64,000 bases of DNA from Ktedonobacter robiniae (GCF_016587375.1 NZ_BNJG01000001.1:3416001-3480000), one strand, 5' to 3'; positions 47,300-57,975 are shown, counted from the stretch's first letter. Numbers and translations are program-made. The notes: generated by a model not told the origin, from the letters alone.

Positions 47300-49639
47300 A
47301 TGGATACCGTTTACGCCGCTTTAGGGCGTTTTGACGTGCGTTTTCGCTACCTGATCGTGGTCGCCTGGCTGGTGATCACGGTGGTGTGCGTCCGAACGTT
47401 TCCTTCGCTGAGTAGCGTGACTGATAACGCCAGCCAGACGATCAGCACGTTTTTGCCCGCCAGTGCGCCAAGTTCTCAGGCGGCCAATCTTGCCGCTCCC
47501 TTTCAAAATACCCAGTATGCTTCTGCCACGCTTGTGGCCACACGCAACTCTGGCCCGCTGACCTCCGATGACCAGGCCGCGATAGATCGGCTTGAGCAGG
47601 CGGTGCGCGCCATGCCTCATGTCAAAACGGTGCGCGATCTGTCTACCTCGCCTGATGGGGAGGCGCGCCAGGCCGTGATCCAGGCCGATGTGCCAACGAG
47701 CGGCACAGGTACGGGCGCGACGCTGGTCAATTCTATCCGTGATACCTTTGGGCAGGTCAATGCTCCTGCTGGCCTCACCTTTCATCTCACCGGGCAGCTT
47801 GCCAGTAATGTGGATAGCCAGAATGCCACGCAGAATACCCGGAATGCCTTACAGGTTCTCTCGTTTCTTCTGATCATTGTGCTCCTATTCGTTGCCTTCC
47901 GCTCCCTGCTCGCGCCGCTTATCACTTTTCTTCCCGCTGTTCTCGTCCTGCTGCTCTCAAGTCCGGCCATCGCGGGCGCGGTGAACCATCTGGGTCTTCA
48001 GCCAGCAGCGATTACCCAGTTGATCCTGATCGTGCTGGTACTGGGCGCGGGCACCGACTACGGCCTTTTCCTTACCTTCCGTGTCCGGGAGGAAATGCGG
48101 CGCGGCCTTGATCCAAAAGAAGCCGTCGTGCGGGCGGTGCAAACCGTTGGCGAAACGATTACTTTCTCGGCTTTGACCGTGATTGCTGCCCTGCTGACGC
48201 TGGTCATTGCTCAATTTGGCATCTATCGCAGCCTGGGTCCGGCCCTGGCTATTGGCATCGCGCTGATGCTGCTGGCCGGGCTGACGCTCCTGCCCTCGCT
48301 GCTGGCAATCTTTGGGCGCGCCGTCTTCTGGCCGACGTCGACCCAGAAGAGCGAAAACGTCGCTGCGAGTCTCTGGGGGCGGATGACAGGGCGCCTCATG
48401 CAGCGGCCTGCTTTGACGCTCGGCCTGGGGATTGTGCTCTTTGTCGGGCTGGCCCTGGGACAACTTGGCGTCGGCCTTGGTGGCTTTGGCGGGCAGAGCA
48501 GTGGCCCGGCAGGTGCCGACTCTACTGCTGGTGACACAGCGATTGCTGCCCATTACCCCAATACAAACCAGAATCCTGCCAAGATCCTGATGCAGTTCTC
48601 AACCTCGGTCTGGAACCATCCCGACAGCCTGGCTACTGCCGAGCAAGGGCTGCGCCAGATTCCCGCGCTGCAAACCATTCTGGGGCCGCTCGATCCCAAT
48701 GGAGTATCGCTCACAGCGGCGCAGCTAGCGCAACTGCACAGTGAGCTTGGCGCGCCGCAAGCCCTGTCAGCAGTACCCACGGCCAAGAGTTCGGTATCGC
48801 CACGGATGTACAATCTCTATCGAGCAACCGGGCAATATATCAGCGCGGATGGACAAACCGTCCAATTCATAGCCATTCTGAAGGATCCCTCTACCAGTGC
48901 TGCGGCCATCAACGCCATTCCGGGGCTGCGCACGTCGGTAGCCCAGGTCGCGCAGTCGGCGGGAGCGGCGCAGTCCGGGATGGTAAGTTCCAATGCCGTT
49001 GCTTACGATATCACTCAGACCTCTGCAAGCGATCTGAGTCTGGTCATCCCCATTGTTGCCCTCTTGATTGCCGTGCTGCTCGGACTTGTTCTGCGCAGCG
49101 TGATCGCGCCGCTCTACCTCATTGTCAGCGTCGTACTCTCCTTCCTGGCTGCCTGGGGACTGGTGGCACTCCTGTTTGTTCACCTGGGAAGCAGCGATGG
49201 CGTGCAGTTCATCTTGCCCTTCCTGCTCTTCGTCTTCCTGATGGCGCTGGGGTCGGACTACAACATCCTGGTCATGCGCCGCATCCGCGAGGAGGCGCAC
49301 AAGCAACCCCTACGGGCAGCGGTGCGCGAGGCAATCAGCCGCACCGGGGGCACTGTTACGGCGGCAGGGGTAATCCTGGCTGGCTCGTTTGCTCTGCTGG
49401 CATTCCAGGGGAATACGGACCAGGTACGCCAGGTCGGGTTTGGGGTTGCAGCAGGCATCCTGATGGATACGTTCCTGATTCGCACCCTGCTCATCCCCGC
49501 GCTGGTCGTGCTGCTGGGACGGTGGAACTGGTGGCCTGCGCCGCTCTTCCGACGTGTGGAGGCGGAGGCGGGAAGCGCAGAACAGGCAGACTCCGTTGTT
49601 CTGGTGACCGTATCCAAACCTGGCAGAGAGTCGGACTAG
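47300..49639 (+). CDS. MMPL-family RND transporter
   Basis: A 779-residue protein with the MmpL/YdfJ layout: one N-terminal span, a porter loop, five spans, a second porter loop and five or six spans. Proton-relay segments are GAGTDYGLFLTFRVREEMRR (about 251-270) and GSDYNILVMRRIREEAHK (about 652-669). Family members export lipids, siderophores or drugs. ATG 47300 has GGAGGAG upstream. It is divergent from an OmpR-type two-component system, which probably controls it, and a b561-like membrane protein follows 38 bp downstream in the same direction. Confidence 0.93.
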   Translation: MDTVYAALGRFDVRFRYLIVVAWLVITVVCVRTFPSLSSVTDNASQTISTFLPASAPSSQAANLAAPFQNTQYASATLVATRNSGPLTSDDQAAIDRLEQAVRAMPHVKTVRDLSTSPDGEARQAVIQADVPTSGTGTGATLVNSIRDTFGQVNAPAGLTFHLTGQLASNVDSQNATQNTRNALQVLSFLLIIVLLFVAFRSLLAPLITFLPAVLVLLLSSPAIAGAVNHLGLQPAAITQLILIVLVLGAGTDYGLFLTFRVREEMRRGLDPKEAVVRAVQTVGETITFSALTVIAALLTLVIAQFGIYRSLGPALAIGIALMLLAGLTLLPSLLAIFGRAVFWPTSTQKSENVAASLWGRMTGRLMQRPALTLGLGIVLFVGLALGQLGVGLGGFGGQSSGPAGADSTAGDTAIAAHYPNTNQNPAKILMQFSTSVWNHPDSLATAEQGLRQIPALQTILGPLDPNGVSLTAAQLAQLHSELGAPQALSAVPTAKSSVSPRMYNLYRATGQYISADGQTVQFIAILKDPSTSAAAINAIPGLRTSVAQVAQSAGAAQSGMVSSNAVAYDITQTSASDLSLVIPIVALLIAVLLGLVLRSVIAPLYLIVSVVLSFLAAWGLVALLFVHLGSSDGVQFILPFLLFVFLMALGSDYNILVMRRIREEAHKQPLRAAVREAISRTGGTVTAAGVILAGSFALLAFQGNTDQVRQVGFGVAAGILMDTFLIRTLLIPALVVLLGRWNWWPAPLFRRVEAEAGSAEQADSVVLVTVSKPGRESD

Positions 49640-49677
49640 AGAGAGAGGAGCCTGAACGTGTATGAAAGAGGGAGAAG

Positions 49678-50418
49678 ATGAAAACATTGAGCAACCATGA
49701 GTCTGGGCGTCCGGCAGGACCGACCAGCAGGGATGCAGAGAACGCAGAAGGTCGCTCTGGCGTTGTGGGGAACGAGCGGATGACTGCATTGGCTGGCGTG
49801 GTGCTTCTGGTGCTTCTCTTGATCGAACTGATCAGCTCGGTGAGCCTGCACGCGGGGATGGCCATCCATATCGTGGTCGGCGTGCTCCTTTCCTGCCCAC
49901 TCCTCGTCAAGCTTGCTTCGACTGGTTACCGTTTCCTGCGCTACTATACCCGAGCGCCTGCGTATGTGCGCAAGGGTCCGCCCAGTTTGCCGAGGCGTTT
50001 ACTGGCTCCGTTGCTCGTCGTCACAACTCTCCTGGTGGTCGGAAGCGGGATGGGTCTCGTGGTGACAGGCCCGACGAACGCCGGGTTGCTCATGCGTTTG
50101 CATGACCTCAGTGTCCTGCTCTGGATCTCGCTGATCGCTCTCCATGTCGGCGCCTACCTCTGGCGTGCTCCACGCCTGGTGGCGGATGATTGGAGAAAAC
50201 CATCTGACAGGAGCTTGATCTCTGGGCGTAAGATCCGGCTTGGTGTGAACATCGGCGCGGGGCTTTCTGGCGCGGTCGTTGCCATGATCTTGTTCCCTGG
50301 CGTTGCTCCGTGGGTTACCTGGAGTCAGGCAAACCAGAAAATCTCTTCACCTGTGGTTGTTGGCCTGGTGATCGCAGCCGTGGCGAGCGTTTCGAGTCGC
50401 CCGTGGAAATGGAAGTAG
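49678..50418 (+). CDS. Cytochrome b561/DUF4405-like membrane protein
   Basis: A 246-residue protein with a 35-residue polar N-terminus and about five to six membrane spans. Histidines sit where a b561-type four-helix heme core would need them: SLHAGMAIHIVVGVLL (about 56-71) and RLHDLSVLLWISLIALHVGAY (about 141-161). This suggests di-heme binding and a role in membrane redox chemistry. It follows the MMPL gene by 38 bp and is probably co-transcribed with it. ATG 49678 follows AGGGAGAAG. No other redox gene is near, so the partner is unknown. Confidence 0.65.
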   Translation: MKTLSNHESGRPAGPTSRDAENAEGRSGVVGNERMTALAGVVLLVLLLIELISSVSLHAGMAIHIVVGVLLSCPLLVKLASTGYRFLRYYTRAPAYVRKGPPSLPRRLLAPLLVVTTLLVVGSGMGLVVTGPTNAGLLMRLHDLSVLLWISLIALHVGAYLWRAPRLVADDWRKPSDRSLISGRKIRLGVNIGAGLSGAVVAMILFPGVAPWVTWSQANQKISSPVVVGLVIAAVASVSSRPWKWK

Positions 50419-50487
50419 AAGGAAGGAGCCTCTTGGAAAACCACTCACTGTAAGCTTATCCCACCTCTTATCGAGGAAAGAAAACGG

Positions 50488-50519
50488 CCTCATGGGCAGT
50501 CTTCGTGCTTCCCATGAGG
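50488..50519 (+). terminator. Hairpin at the IS1182 left edge
   Basis: CCTCATGGG (50488-50496) pairs with CCCATGAGG (50511-50519), 18 bp before the transposase start. It may block outside transcription from entering the IS or hide the ribosome site; no T-run follows. Confidence 0.45.
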
Positions 50520-50537
50520 TGAGGGTGGAGGACATAC

Positions 50538-52112
50538 ATGCAACCGTTATGCTGGCAACCGGAAGTTAGCCTTTCCATACAAGAAGAGCAGATTGTGAAA
50601 CGAATACGATGTGCAAAACTGTTTGTGTTCCTGCGCTCCCACCGGCATGAACTGTTTGATAATGCGTTTCAACAGGAACTGTCAACCCTCTATCGGCCAA
50701 GTAAGCGAGGGCATCCACCCATCGCTCCCGCGCAACTCGCCCTGGCGATTATTCTGCAAGCGTATACAGGCGTATCCGATGATGAGGTGATCGAGGCAAC
50801 CCTTATGGATCGGCGCTGGCAGGTGGTGTTGGATTGTCTGGACACCGATCAGGCCCCTTTCAGCAAAGGAACGTTCGTCGCTTTTCGCCAGCGTCTCATC
50901 GACGCGCAGATGGATCGACGACTCATCGAACGGACGATCAAGTTGGCCGACTCCACCCAGGCGTTTGGGTCACGGGCCTTACGCGCTGCATTGGACAGCA
51001 GCCCGCTCTGGGGAGCAGGTAGAGTCGAAGACACGATTAATCTGATCGGGCACGCGCTCAAAAAGCTCATGGGCGTGGTGGCTGAGCAGCAAGGAAGAGG
51101 ATTGGTTGAAGTGGCACAAGAGGCTGGAGCAGAGATGGTCTGTGGAAGCAGCCTGAAAGCAGAGCTCGATCGGGATTGGGATCAGCCAGGGCAACGCGAA
51201 GAAGCATTGGGCATGGTTTTGCGTGTGTTGCAAGCGATGGAAACGTGGGTGCAAACGCTTCCGCAGGAAGAGGAAGAACTGGCTCAGCCATCCTTGGAGA
51301 TTGCTCAGCGAATTCAAGCACAAGATATCGCATACGATGAGGATGGCAAGGCGAGCCTGATCAAAGGGGTCGCGAAAGATCGGCGCATCAGTATTGAAGA
51401 CGCCGAGATGCGGCATGGGCGCAAAAGCCGGAGTGTGCGTGTGGATGGGTACAAACGCCATGTGCTCCACGACCTGGATACGGGTCTGATTCGTGCGGTG
51501 GGGATCACACCTGCCAACGTGGCAGAAGCCAGCGTGACGAAAGAGATCGACGCTGACCTGGAGCTGCAAGGAGTGCGTTTAACGGAACTCCATATCGACC
51601 GGGGCTATTTGAGTAGCCATTTCGTGCGAGGACGGAGTGATGAACTCGAAATCTATTGCAAAGCCTGGCCTGTCCGCGAGGGGAAGCGCTTCTCGAAACA
51701 GGCATTTATCCTGGACTGGGACCAGCAGATCATTCGCTGTCCAGCAGAACAGGAGATGCCCTTTGTCCTTGGTGGGGTTGTCCATTTTCCCAAAGATACC
51801 TGTGCCCAGTGTTCGCTGAAAGCCCAATGTACCACCAGCGCGAAAGGACGTAGTGTGAGCATTCATCCTGATGAAGCTCTGCTCATCGAGTTACGCCAGC
51901 GTCAGCAGACTCCCCAAGGACGCGCACAACTTCGCGAACGGGTGGCCGTTGAGCATTCCTTGGCCCATGTTGGCCGATGGCAAGGACGACGAGCGCGCTA
52001 TCGTGGTAAACGCAAGAACCTCTTCGATCTGCGCCGCTGCGCCGTCGTCCACAACTTACATGTTCTGGCTCGCTCCCAGCAACTCTCTGCTGAGCTTCAG
52101 GAATCTGCGTGA
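50538..52112 (+). CDS. IS1182-family transposase
   Basis: A 524-residue transposase with a DUF772 N-terminus (PSKRGHPPIAPAQLALAIIL) and a DDE-6 type C-terminus. Visible parts: DSSPLWGAG (first Asp, about residue 154), the RRISIEDAEMRHGRKSRSVR block, VDGYKRHVL, LHIDRGYLSS (second Asp), the zinc-like CAQCSLKAQC and RVAVEHSLAHVGRWQGRRAR with the catalytic Glu. ATG 50538 is preceded by GGTGGAGG. The frame is intact. Its right border lies near 52132, where a pentapeptide gene begins without a start. Confidence 0.93.
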   Translation: MQPLCWQPEVSLSIQEEQIVKRIRCAKLFVFLRSHRHELFDNAFQQELSTLYRPSKRGHPPIAPAQLALAIILQAYTGVSDDEVIEATLMDRRWQVVLDCLDTDQAPFSKGTFVAFRQRLIDAQMDRRLIERTIKLADSTQAFGSRALRAALDSSPLWGAGRVEDTINLIGHALKKLMGVVAEQQGRGLVEVAQEAGAEMVCGSSLKAELDRDWDQPGQREEALGMVLRVLQAMETWVQTLPQEEEELAQPSLEIAQRIQAQDIAYDEDGKASLIKGVAKDRRISIEDAEMRHGRKSRSVRVDGYKRHVLHDLDTGLIRAVGITPANVAEASVTKEIDADLELQGVRLTELHIDRGYLSSHFVRGRSDELEIYCKAWPVREGKRFSKQAFILDWDQQIIRCPAEQEMPFVLGGVVHFPKDTCAQCSLKAQCTTSAKGRSVSIHPDEALLIELRQRQQTPQGRAQLRERVAVEHSLAHVGRWQGRRARYRGKRKNLFDLRRCAVVHNLHVLARSQQLSAELQESA

Positions 52113-52132
52113 TTTCTCGACCGGTTCTCTAG

Positions 52133-52689
52133 AAGGCGCCTCTTTACGAGAGGCCAATTTAAGCCATGCCGACCTTACAGACGCGGACCTACACGATACC
52201 AAACTAGTTAATGCTAATTTACGAGAGGCCAATTTAAGCTATGCCGACCTTACAGATGCGGACCTACGTGGTGCTTGTCTAATCCAAGCCAACATGGCCG
52301 AAACCAATTTGACAGAAGCTAACCTAGCATACGCCAATCTGAGTAAAGCCAGTCTAATCGAAGCCAATTTAAGTGGCACCGATCTGAGAAGAGCTGACCT
52401 AAGCGATGCTATTTTAGAGGATATAGCATCAATGGAAAGAGCATGGTTAAAAGGTGTTATAGGGCTTTCTCAGACACAACTTGAGGAATTTAAAGCCAAA
52501 GGCGCTGTCATAGACAAAGATTTAGACTCTGAATTCGTACCCATCTCTGAGATCGTAGATCATTATTTTCCCCAAGATATTGTAACTTCCGTACCCAGTA
52601 ACTCTGATCAAGGAAGCCAACCAACTACGGAGACGCCTGACACTACTACCCTAGATTCACAACAGATCCAAGATAAAGAAACGAAATGA
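52133..52689 (+). pseudogene. Pentapeptide-repeat protein, 5' end removed by IS1182
   Basis: The frame has about 20 pentapeptide repeats of the A(D/N)Lxx type (ADLTDADLHDTKLVNANLRE, ANLSKASLIEANLSG) forming a right-handed beta helix, then a globular tail ending QDKETK. No start codon precedes the repeats; the IS border at 52132 abuts them. Codons 1 to at least a few dozen are missing. It would be translated only if the transposase transcript or frame fed into it. Confidence 0.75.
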
Positions 52690-52832
52690 AATCACCTTTT
52701 TATTTATTCCTAAAGTAAATGTCTCATGGCACGCAATAAGGTCATGATATTAGATAGTAAGGACGAGAACCAGGAAATAAGGTATAATAATGCTGATCAA
52801 TAAATGGAGTGGCTAGCGAAAGGGAGGTGTCT

Positions 52833-53057
52833 ATGGCAACCCAAGAAGAGAGACTCATAGCCTTAGAGCAAACAACCGCCGAATATAGACCCGTTTTACA
52901 AAACATTGCATATGAGCTAACAATGGTCAAGGGACTTACTATTGACCAGGTCGGAGCTACGCAAGGCTTAAGACAGGACATGAACAACGTTAAAGAGCGC
53001 TTAACCAACATCGAAGAAAAGCTTGATACCATCCTTACTCTACTAAAACCATCTTAG
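52833..53057 (+). CDS. Small coiled-coil protein
   Basis: A 74-residue protein from ATG 52833 with GGGAGG six bases upstream. Two heptad-rich stretches (EERLIALEQTTAEYRPVLQN and DMNNVKERLTNIEEKLDTIL) indicate a coiled coil. Similar short proteins occur in many Ktedonobacteria-like and cyanobacterial genomes without known function. It lies between the truncated pentapeptide gene and the NB-ARC/TPR gene. Confidence 0.65.
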   Translation: MATQEERLIALEQTTAEYRPVLQNIAYELTMVKGLTIDQVGATQGLRQDMNNVKERLTNIEEKLDTILTLLKPS

Positions 53058-53113
53058 GCTAATCAAATGGCAAGCCGTAAGCCGTAAGGCTCAGAAATAT
53101 CTACAGCAGCATT

Positions 53114-53265
53114 GCTAGTACAGCATTTAGTACAGCGACACACACAAATTTACGCAAGAGAACACCAACACGCACAAACAAAGAGGCCTGGTTTTAAGCT
53201 CCATAAGGATAGCCAAAAACACCCACAAACAAGCCGAATAGATCCCGGCCATTGGCACCAATGGC
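53114..53265 (+). repeat. Dispersed ~150-bp repeat, copy 2
   Basis: Contains AGTACAGCATTTAGTACAGC, GTTTTAAGC, CACCCACAAACAAGCCGA and a GCCGA/TTGGC hairpin before CACCAATGGCAA, colinear with 60060-60215 and in part with 8135-8248. Confidence 0.65.
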
Positions 53266-55136
53266 AAACCATTAGAACTTCACTTATCCCATAAACAAAC
53301 CTTGCTTTCAAATTATTAGAGAGAATAGATATTCTTGCGTTTATTTAATCTAGCCAGTACAATAAATTCTCTAGCACAAAAAGAGCAAGGATGTAGAAAT
53401 GCATGCAAAAGCAGAAATATCCAAACCATATCCGAAGAAGACAAACAGAACTTCTTTCGAAAATCCGCTCTTTCTTCATAGCTTTTATTTTGCTTTGCCT
53501 TGTATTCATCGGTGGAGCTTGGATACTCAGTTATGGAAATGTGATTTCTAATCAATGGGCACAAATATCATCAATCATTATGACTACACTTGGTGTCATA
53601 GCTGCTGTTTGCCAGTGGCTTCTTCCCCTCCCTTCAACGCAAACCTCAACATCTAATATTCATCTACCAGAAAACCAACAACCTAAAACAGCTCCAACAC
53701 CATGCTCAACATCTACCTTTCCTTATCATTTCCCTCGTCGCAATCCTTTTTTTACAGGTCGAGAAGAACTGATAAGAAAACTACGTGAGCAACTGACGAC
53801 GAAGAATGCCACAGCACTGACTCAGGCTCAAGCGATTAGCGGCCTCGGTGGCATCGGAAAAACACAAATAGCAGTGGAATATGCATATCGTTATCGCAAC
53901 GAGTATCAGTATATCTTTTGGGCAAGTGTGACGGATGCAGTAACCTTTCTCTCAAGCATTGTTGAAATTGCCCATCTCCTTCGACTTCCAGAAAGATGCG
54001 AACAGGATCAGACCATCATTGCCGATGCGGTAAAACATTGGCTTGCCATGAATGAGCATTGGCTTCTTATCCTAGACAATGCTGATGATCTCGCCATCAT
54101 TGACGCTTTTCTACCTCCTGATATGAAGGGCCATCTTCTCATCACCACACGTGCTCAAGCCGTAGGAACACTTGCAAACCCTCTCGACGTTTCAAAAATG
54201 AGTATAGACGAAGGCATCACGCTCCTTTTGCGTCGCGCCAAAAGAATTGATACACATCAGACGCTTGAGAGTGCAAAAGCACAAGACCGAACTGAGGCGG
54301 AAGCGATTGCTCAAGAACTTGATGTCCTTCCCCTTGCCTTAGATCAAGCTGGAGCATACATTGAAGAGACGAAATGTAGCCTTTCGTCTTATCTAAGAAC
54401 CTATCAGCTACATCGTCAAGAGATGCTCAAATACCGAGGTTCTCTTCCACCCAATCACCCTGAACCTGTTGCAACGACCTGGTCGCTCTCTTTCCGAAAC
54501 ATCGAAAAAGCTAATCCTCTTGCTGCAAATCTGCTACAACTATGCGCGTTTCTTGATGCTGAAGATATTCCCGAAGAAATTTTTACTAAGGAAGCCCTCC
54601 ATCTTGGACCACATCTCGGAAAACTGCAAGCTCACCCAGAGCAACTCAACACGTCAATGAGCATTATTGGTCGCTACTCACTTCTTCATCGCAATCCTGA
54701 TACTCAAACACTGACTATTCATCGTCTCGTTCAAGCTGTTTTGAAAGACAGTATGTCAAAGAAAATGCAACATCTCTGGGCGGAACGAGCGGTGCAGGCC
54801 GTAGGTTCGGTGTTTCCATCAGTAGATGTAGATACATGGGAACAATGCCGTCGATACCTTTCCCATGCACGAACTTGCATCTCTCTTATACGTAACTACT
54901 CATTACTCACTCAAGAAACAGCAAAATTAATTGATAAAGTTGCGACATATGATAAGGATCATGCTTTATATACAGAAGCTGAGAATATCTACAATGACAT
55001 TGTGAAATTAAATGAGAAGGTGCTGGGTCCTGAGCACCCCGATACCGCTAGTAGCCTCAGCAACCTGGCCTATCTCTATAAGAGCCAGGGCAAGTATGAG
55101 CTGGCTGAACCGCTCCTCCAACGTACGCTCGCCATT

Positions 55137-55558
55137 CCTCTGAAAGAGCTGGAGAAAGAGACAAAAACACCCCCCTGTGGGTCAAGTGACCCAAGAGAAC
55201 CTCATCCGCAAGCTCGTATGCTGGAAGCAGGATTAAGCGATCTGAGTAGGGGTCAGCGTCACCTGATATCCCAACCGTTCAAGCTGCCTGGTTGCCCGTC
55301 GCTCAGCATGCTTGCGATCTAATTCCGAAAAGTAGTTTGCTCCTCTTCCTCTGAAAGAGCTGGAGAAAGAGACAAAAACACCCCCCTGTGGGTCAAGTGA
55401 CCCAAGAGAACCTCATCCGCAAGCTCGTATGCTGGAAGCAGGATTAAGCGATCTGAGTAGGGGTCAGCGTCACCTGATATCCCAACCGTTCAAGCTGCCT
55501 GGTTGCCCGTCGCTCAGCATGCTTGCGATCTAATTCCGAAAAGTAGTTTGCTCCTCTT
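55137..55558. repeat. 211-bp tandem duplication at one end of the IS110 element
   Basis: 55137-55347 and 55348-55558 are nearly identical, each starting CCTCTGAAAGAGCTGGAG (the last bases of the second differ). The unit contains the transposase 3' coding end and flanking terminal sequence. Confidence 0.95.
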
Positions 55559-56682
55559 TCCTGATAGGGCTCACCAGTCGTGAGCATGTGATAGTAGATC
55601 ACCAGAATGCTGTGAGCCACCGCCACGACAGCACGTTTGTTGCCACGACGAGCAGCAATCTGATGATACTGTGCCGAGAGATAGCTGTGCTTGGTTCGAG
55701 CGGCGGCATTGGCGGCTTGAACCAGCATCGCTTTAATCCAGCGATTGCCTTTGCGAATGCGTCCACTTTTGCGTTTGCCTCCACTCTCGTTATTGCCAGG
55801 ACAAATGCCCACCCAGGAGGCGAGGTGAGCGGCATCCGGAAAAGGAGACACATCCGAGCCTATCTCAGCCAGGAGAACTTCGATGATTCGACGGCTACAT
55901 CCAGGAATAGCATCGAGCCGCTGAATCAACGCCTCCTGAGGGCGCAAGCGCTCCTCAATCTCCCTGTCCAGGCGCGAAATTCCCCGATCATGTCGCTCGA
56001 TCAGGGAGAGCAGTTCCTGCAAGAGGAGGCGGTGATGGTCCCTCAGGCGTCCACGCAGCGCTTGTGCCAGCGCGTCACGTTTGCTCATCGCACGTCCCAG
56101 AGCCAGATCTGCTAACACGGCTGGATCTTCCTCTCCGCGAAGGAGAGCCGAGAGAATCTGCTGTCCTGATTTCCCCATGATATCCGTCAACACGGACGAG
56201 AGCTTCAGATTGGTATCTTCCAGCGTTTTGTGGAGCCGATTCACCAGCCGGGTTCGCTCGGCGATCAGAGTTGTGCGCAGACGGGTCAGATCACGAAGCT
56301 CTCGTTGTTGGGGTGACGGGATAAAGCTGGGTTTGAGGAGCCCAAACTGCAAGAGTTCGGCGATCCACTCCGCATCCTTTTTATCGGTTTTGCGACCTGG
56401 AACGCGTTTGAGATGTTCGGCATTGACAATCATGACCTGCTCAAAGTGCCCTTCCATGAGGTTGAAAGGGGACTTCCAATACACCCCGGTTGACTCCATC
56501 GCGATGGCCTGGCACCGCGCTGTTTTCAGCCAGTCAACGCACGAGAGTAATTCACTCGTCATCGTCGAAAAGCGCCGCAGCTCTTTGTGTTGCTGTCCTT
56601 TCTCATCGACAGCGAGCAAACATGCCACCAGAAATTGTTTGTGGACATCAATCCCGCAACAGCTTCGATACAGGACTTCCAT
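55444..56682 (-). CDS. IS110-family transposase (DEDD)
   Basis: A 412-residue intact transposase. N-terminal RuvC-like DEDD domain: CGIDVHKQFLVACLL (first Asp), AIAMESTGVYWKS (Glu) and GRKTDKKDAEWIAELLQFG (Asp pair). A coiled-coil linker follows, then the C-terminal Transposase_20 domain with LDAIPGCSRRIIEVLLAEIG and ASWVGICPGNNESGGKRKSG. The catalytic Ser would be in the SGRIRKGN region. ATG 56682 follows GGAGGAA. IS110 enzymes work with a bridge RNA made from the element's non-coding end. Confidence 0.95.
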   Translation of the reverse strand: MEVLYRSCCGIDVHKQFLVACLLAVDEKGQQHKELRRFSTMTSELLSCVDWLKTARCQAIAMESTGVYWKSPFNLMEGHFEQVMIVNAEHLKRVPGRKTDKKDAEWIAELLQFGLLKPSFIPSPQQRELRDLTRLRTTLIAERTRLVNRLHKTLEDTNLKLSSVLTDIMGKSGQQILSALLRGEEDPAVLADLALGRAMSKRDALAQALRGRLRDHHRLLLQELLSLIERHDRGISRLDREIEERLRPQEALIQRLDAIPGCSRRIIEVLLAEIGSDVSPFPDAAHLASWVGICPGNNESGGKRKSGRIRKGNRWIKAMLVQAANAAARTKHSYLSAQYHQIAARRGNKRAVVAVAHSILVIYYHMLTTGEPYQERGANYFSELDRKHAERRATRQLERLGYQVTLTPTQIA

Positions 56683-56934
56683 CAGGGTTCCTCCTTCTGA
56701 TACGCTGTGGTCAATGGTTAGCGATCAGCGACCAGGAAGTACCCGGCCTGTGAGGTTAGATTCCTCTACGTGCTTCTGGAAAAGAGCGACAACTGGCGGT
56801 GCAAACGGGTACCTGGAGACAGCTTCGGGCTCACGCTCATGTTCATAACTGGGCGTCCGTTCTCACCTGGCCGCGATCTCTCCAGTATATCCTCTTTCAT
56901 CCCTGGTGGTGTCCCGGCACGGGGCATGCTGCTT
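56683..56934 (-). ncRNA. Candidate bridge-RNA region of the IS110 element
   Basis: About 250 nt of non-coding element sequence lie 5' of the transposase start, where IS110 (non-IS1111) members encode the bridge RNA. I have not resolved the two guide loops. Confidence 0.4.
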
Positions 56935-56936
56935 CG

Positions 56937-57975
56937 GGAGAAAGTGCTGGGTCCTGAGCACCCCGATACTGCTCGTAGCCTCAACAATCTGGCTGGTCTC
57001 TATAAGAGCCAGGGCAAGTATGAGCTGGCTGAACCGCTCTACCAACGTGCGCTCGCCATTCGGGAGAAAGTGCTGGGTCCTGAGCACCCCGATACCGCTC
57101 TCAGTCTCAACAACCTGGCTGGTCTCTATAAGAGCCAGGGCAAGTATGAGCTGGCTGAACCGCTCTACCAACGTGCGCTCGCCATTTGGGAGAAAGCGCT
57201 GGGTCCTGAGCACCCCGATACCGCTCGTAGCCTCAACAACCTGGCCTATCTCTATAAGAGCCAGGGCAAGTATGAGCTGGCTGAACCGCTCTACCAACGT
57301 GCGCTCGCCATTCGAGAGAAGGTGCTGGGTCCTGAGCACCCCGATACCGCTAGTAGCCTCAACAACCTGGCCTATCTCTATAAGAGCCAGGGCAAGTATG
57401 AGCTGGCTGAACCGCTCTACCAACATGCGCTCGCCATTTGGGAGAAAGTGCTGGGTCCTGAGCACCCCGATACCGCTCTCAGTCTCAACAACCTGGCCTA
57501 TCTCTATAAGAGCCAGGGCAAGTATGAGCTGGCTGAACCGCTCTACCAACATGCGCTCGCCATTTGGAAGAAAGTGCTGGGTCCTGAGCACCCCGATACC
57601 GCTCAAAGCCTCCACAACCTGGCTGGTCTCTACTACGACCAAGGCAAGTATGAGCTGGCTGAACCGCTCTACCAACGTGCGCTCGCCATTCGAGAGAAGG
57701 TGCTGGGTCCTGAGCACCCCGATACCGCTCTCAGTCTCAACAACCTGGCTGGTCTCTACGACAGCCAGGGCAAGTATGAGCTGGCTGAACCGCTCTACCA
57801 ACGTGCGCTCGCCATTCGAGAGAAGGTGCTGGGCCCTGAGCACCCCGATACCGCTCAAAGCCTCAACAACCTGGCTGGTCTCTACTACGGCCAGGGCAAG
57901 TATGAGCTGGCTGAATCGCTCTACCAACGTGCTCTCGCCATTTGTGAAAAGGTGCTCAGTCCTGAGCACCCTACT
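56937..57975 (+). repeat. 126-bp tandem repeats encoding TPRs
   Basis: Eight units of 126 bp starting GAGAAAGTGCTGGGTCCTGA plus a degenerate ninth; several pairs differ at only a few bases. A further unit lies before the IS at 55012. Confidence 0.95.

Larger units (their letters stand above)
55137..56934 (-). mobile_element. IS110-family element inserted in the NB-ARC/TPR gene
   Basis: Borders are inferred from the break in the TPR repeats: GCCATT at 55131-55136 and CGGGAGAAAGTGCTGG from 56935. No target duplication or inverted repeats are seen, as expected for IS110. Confidence 0.8.
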
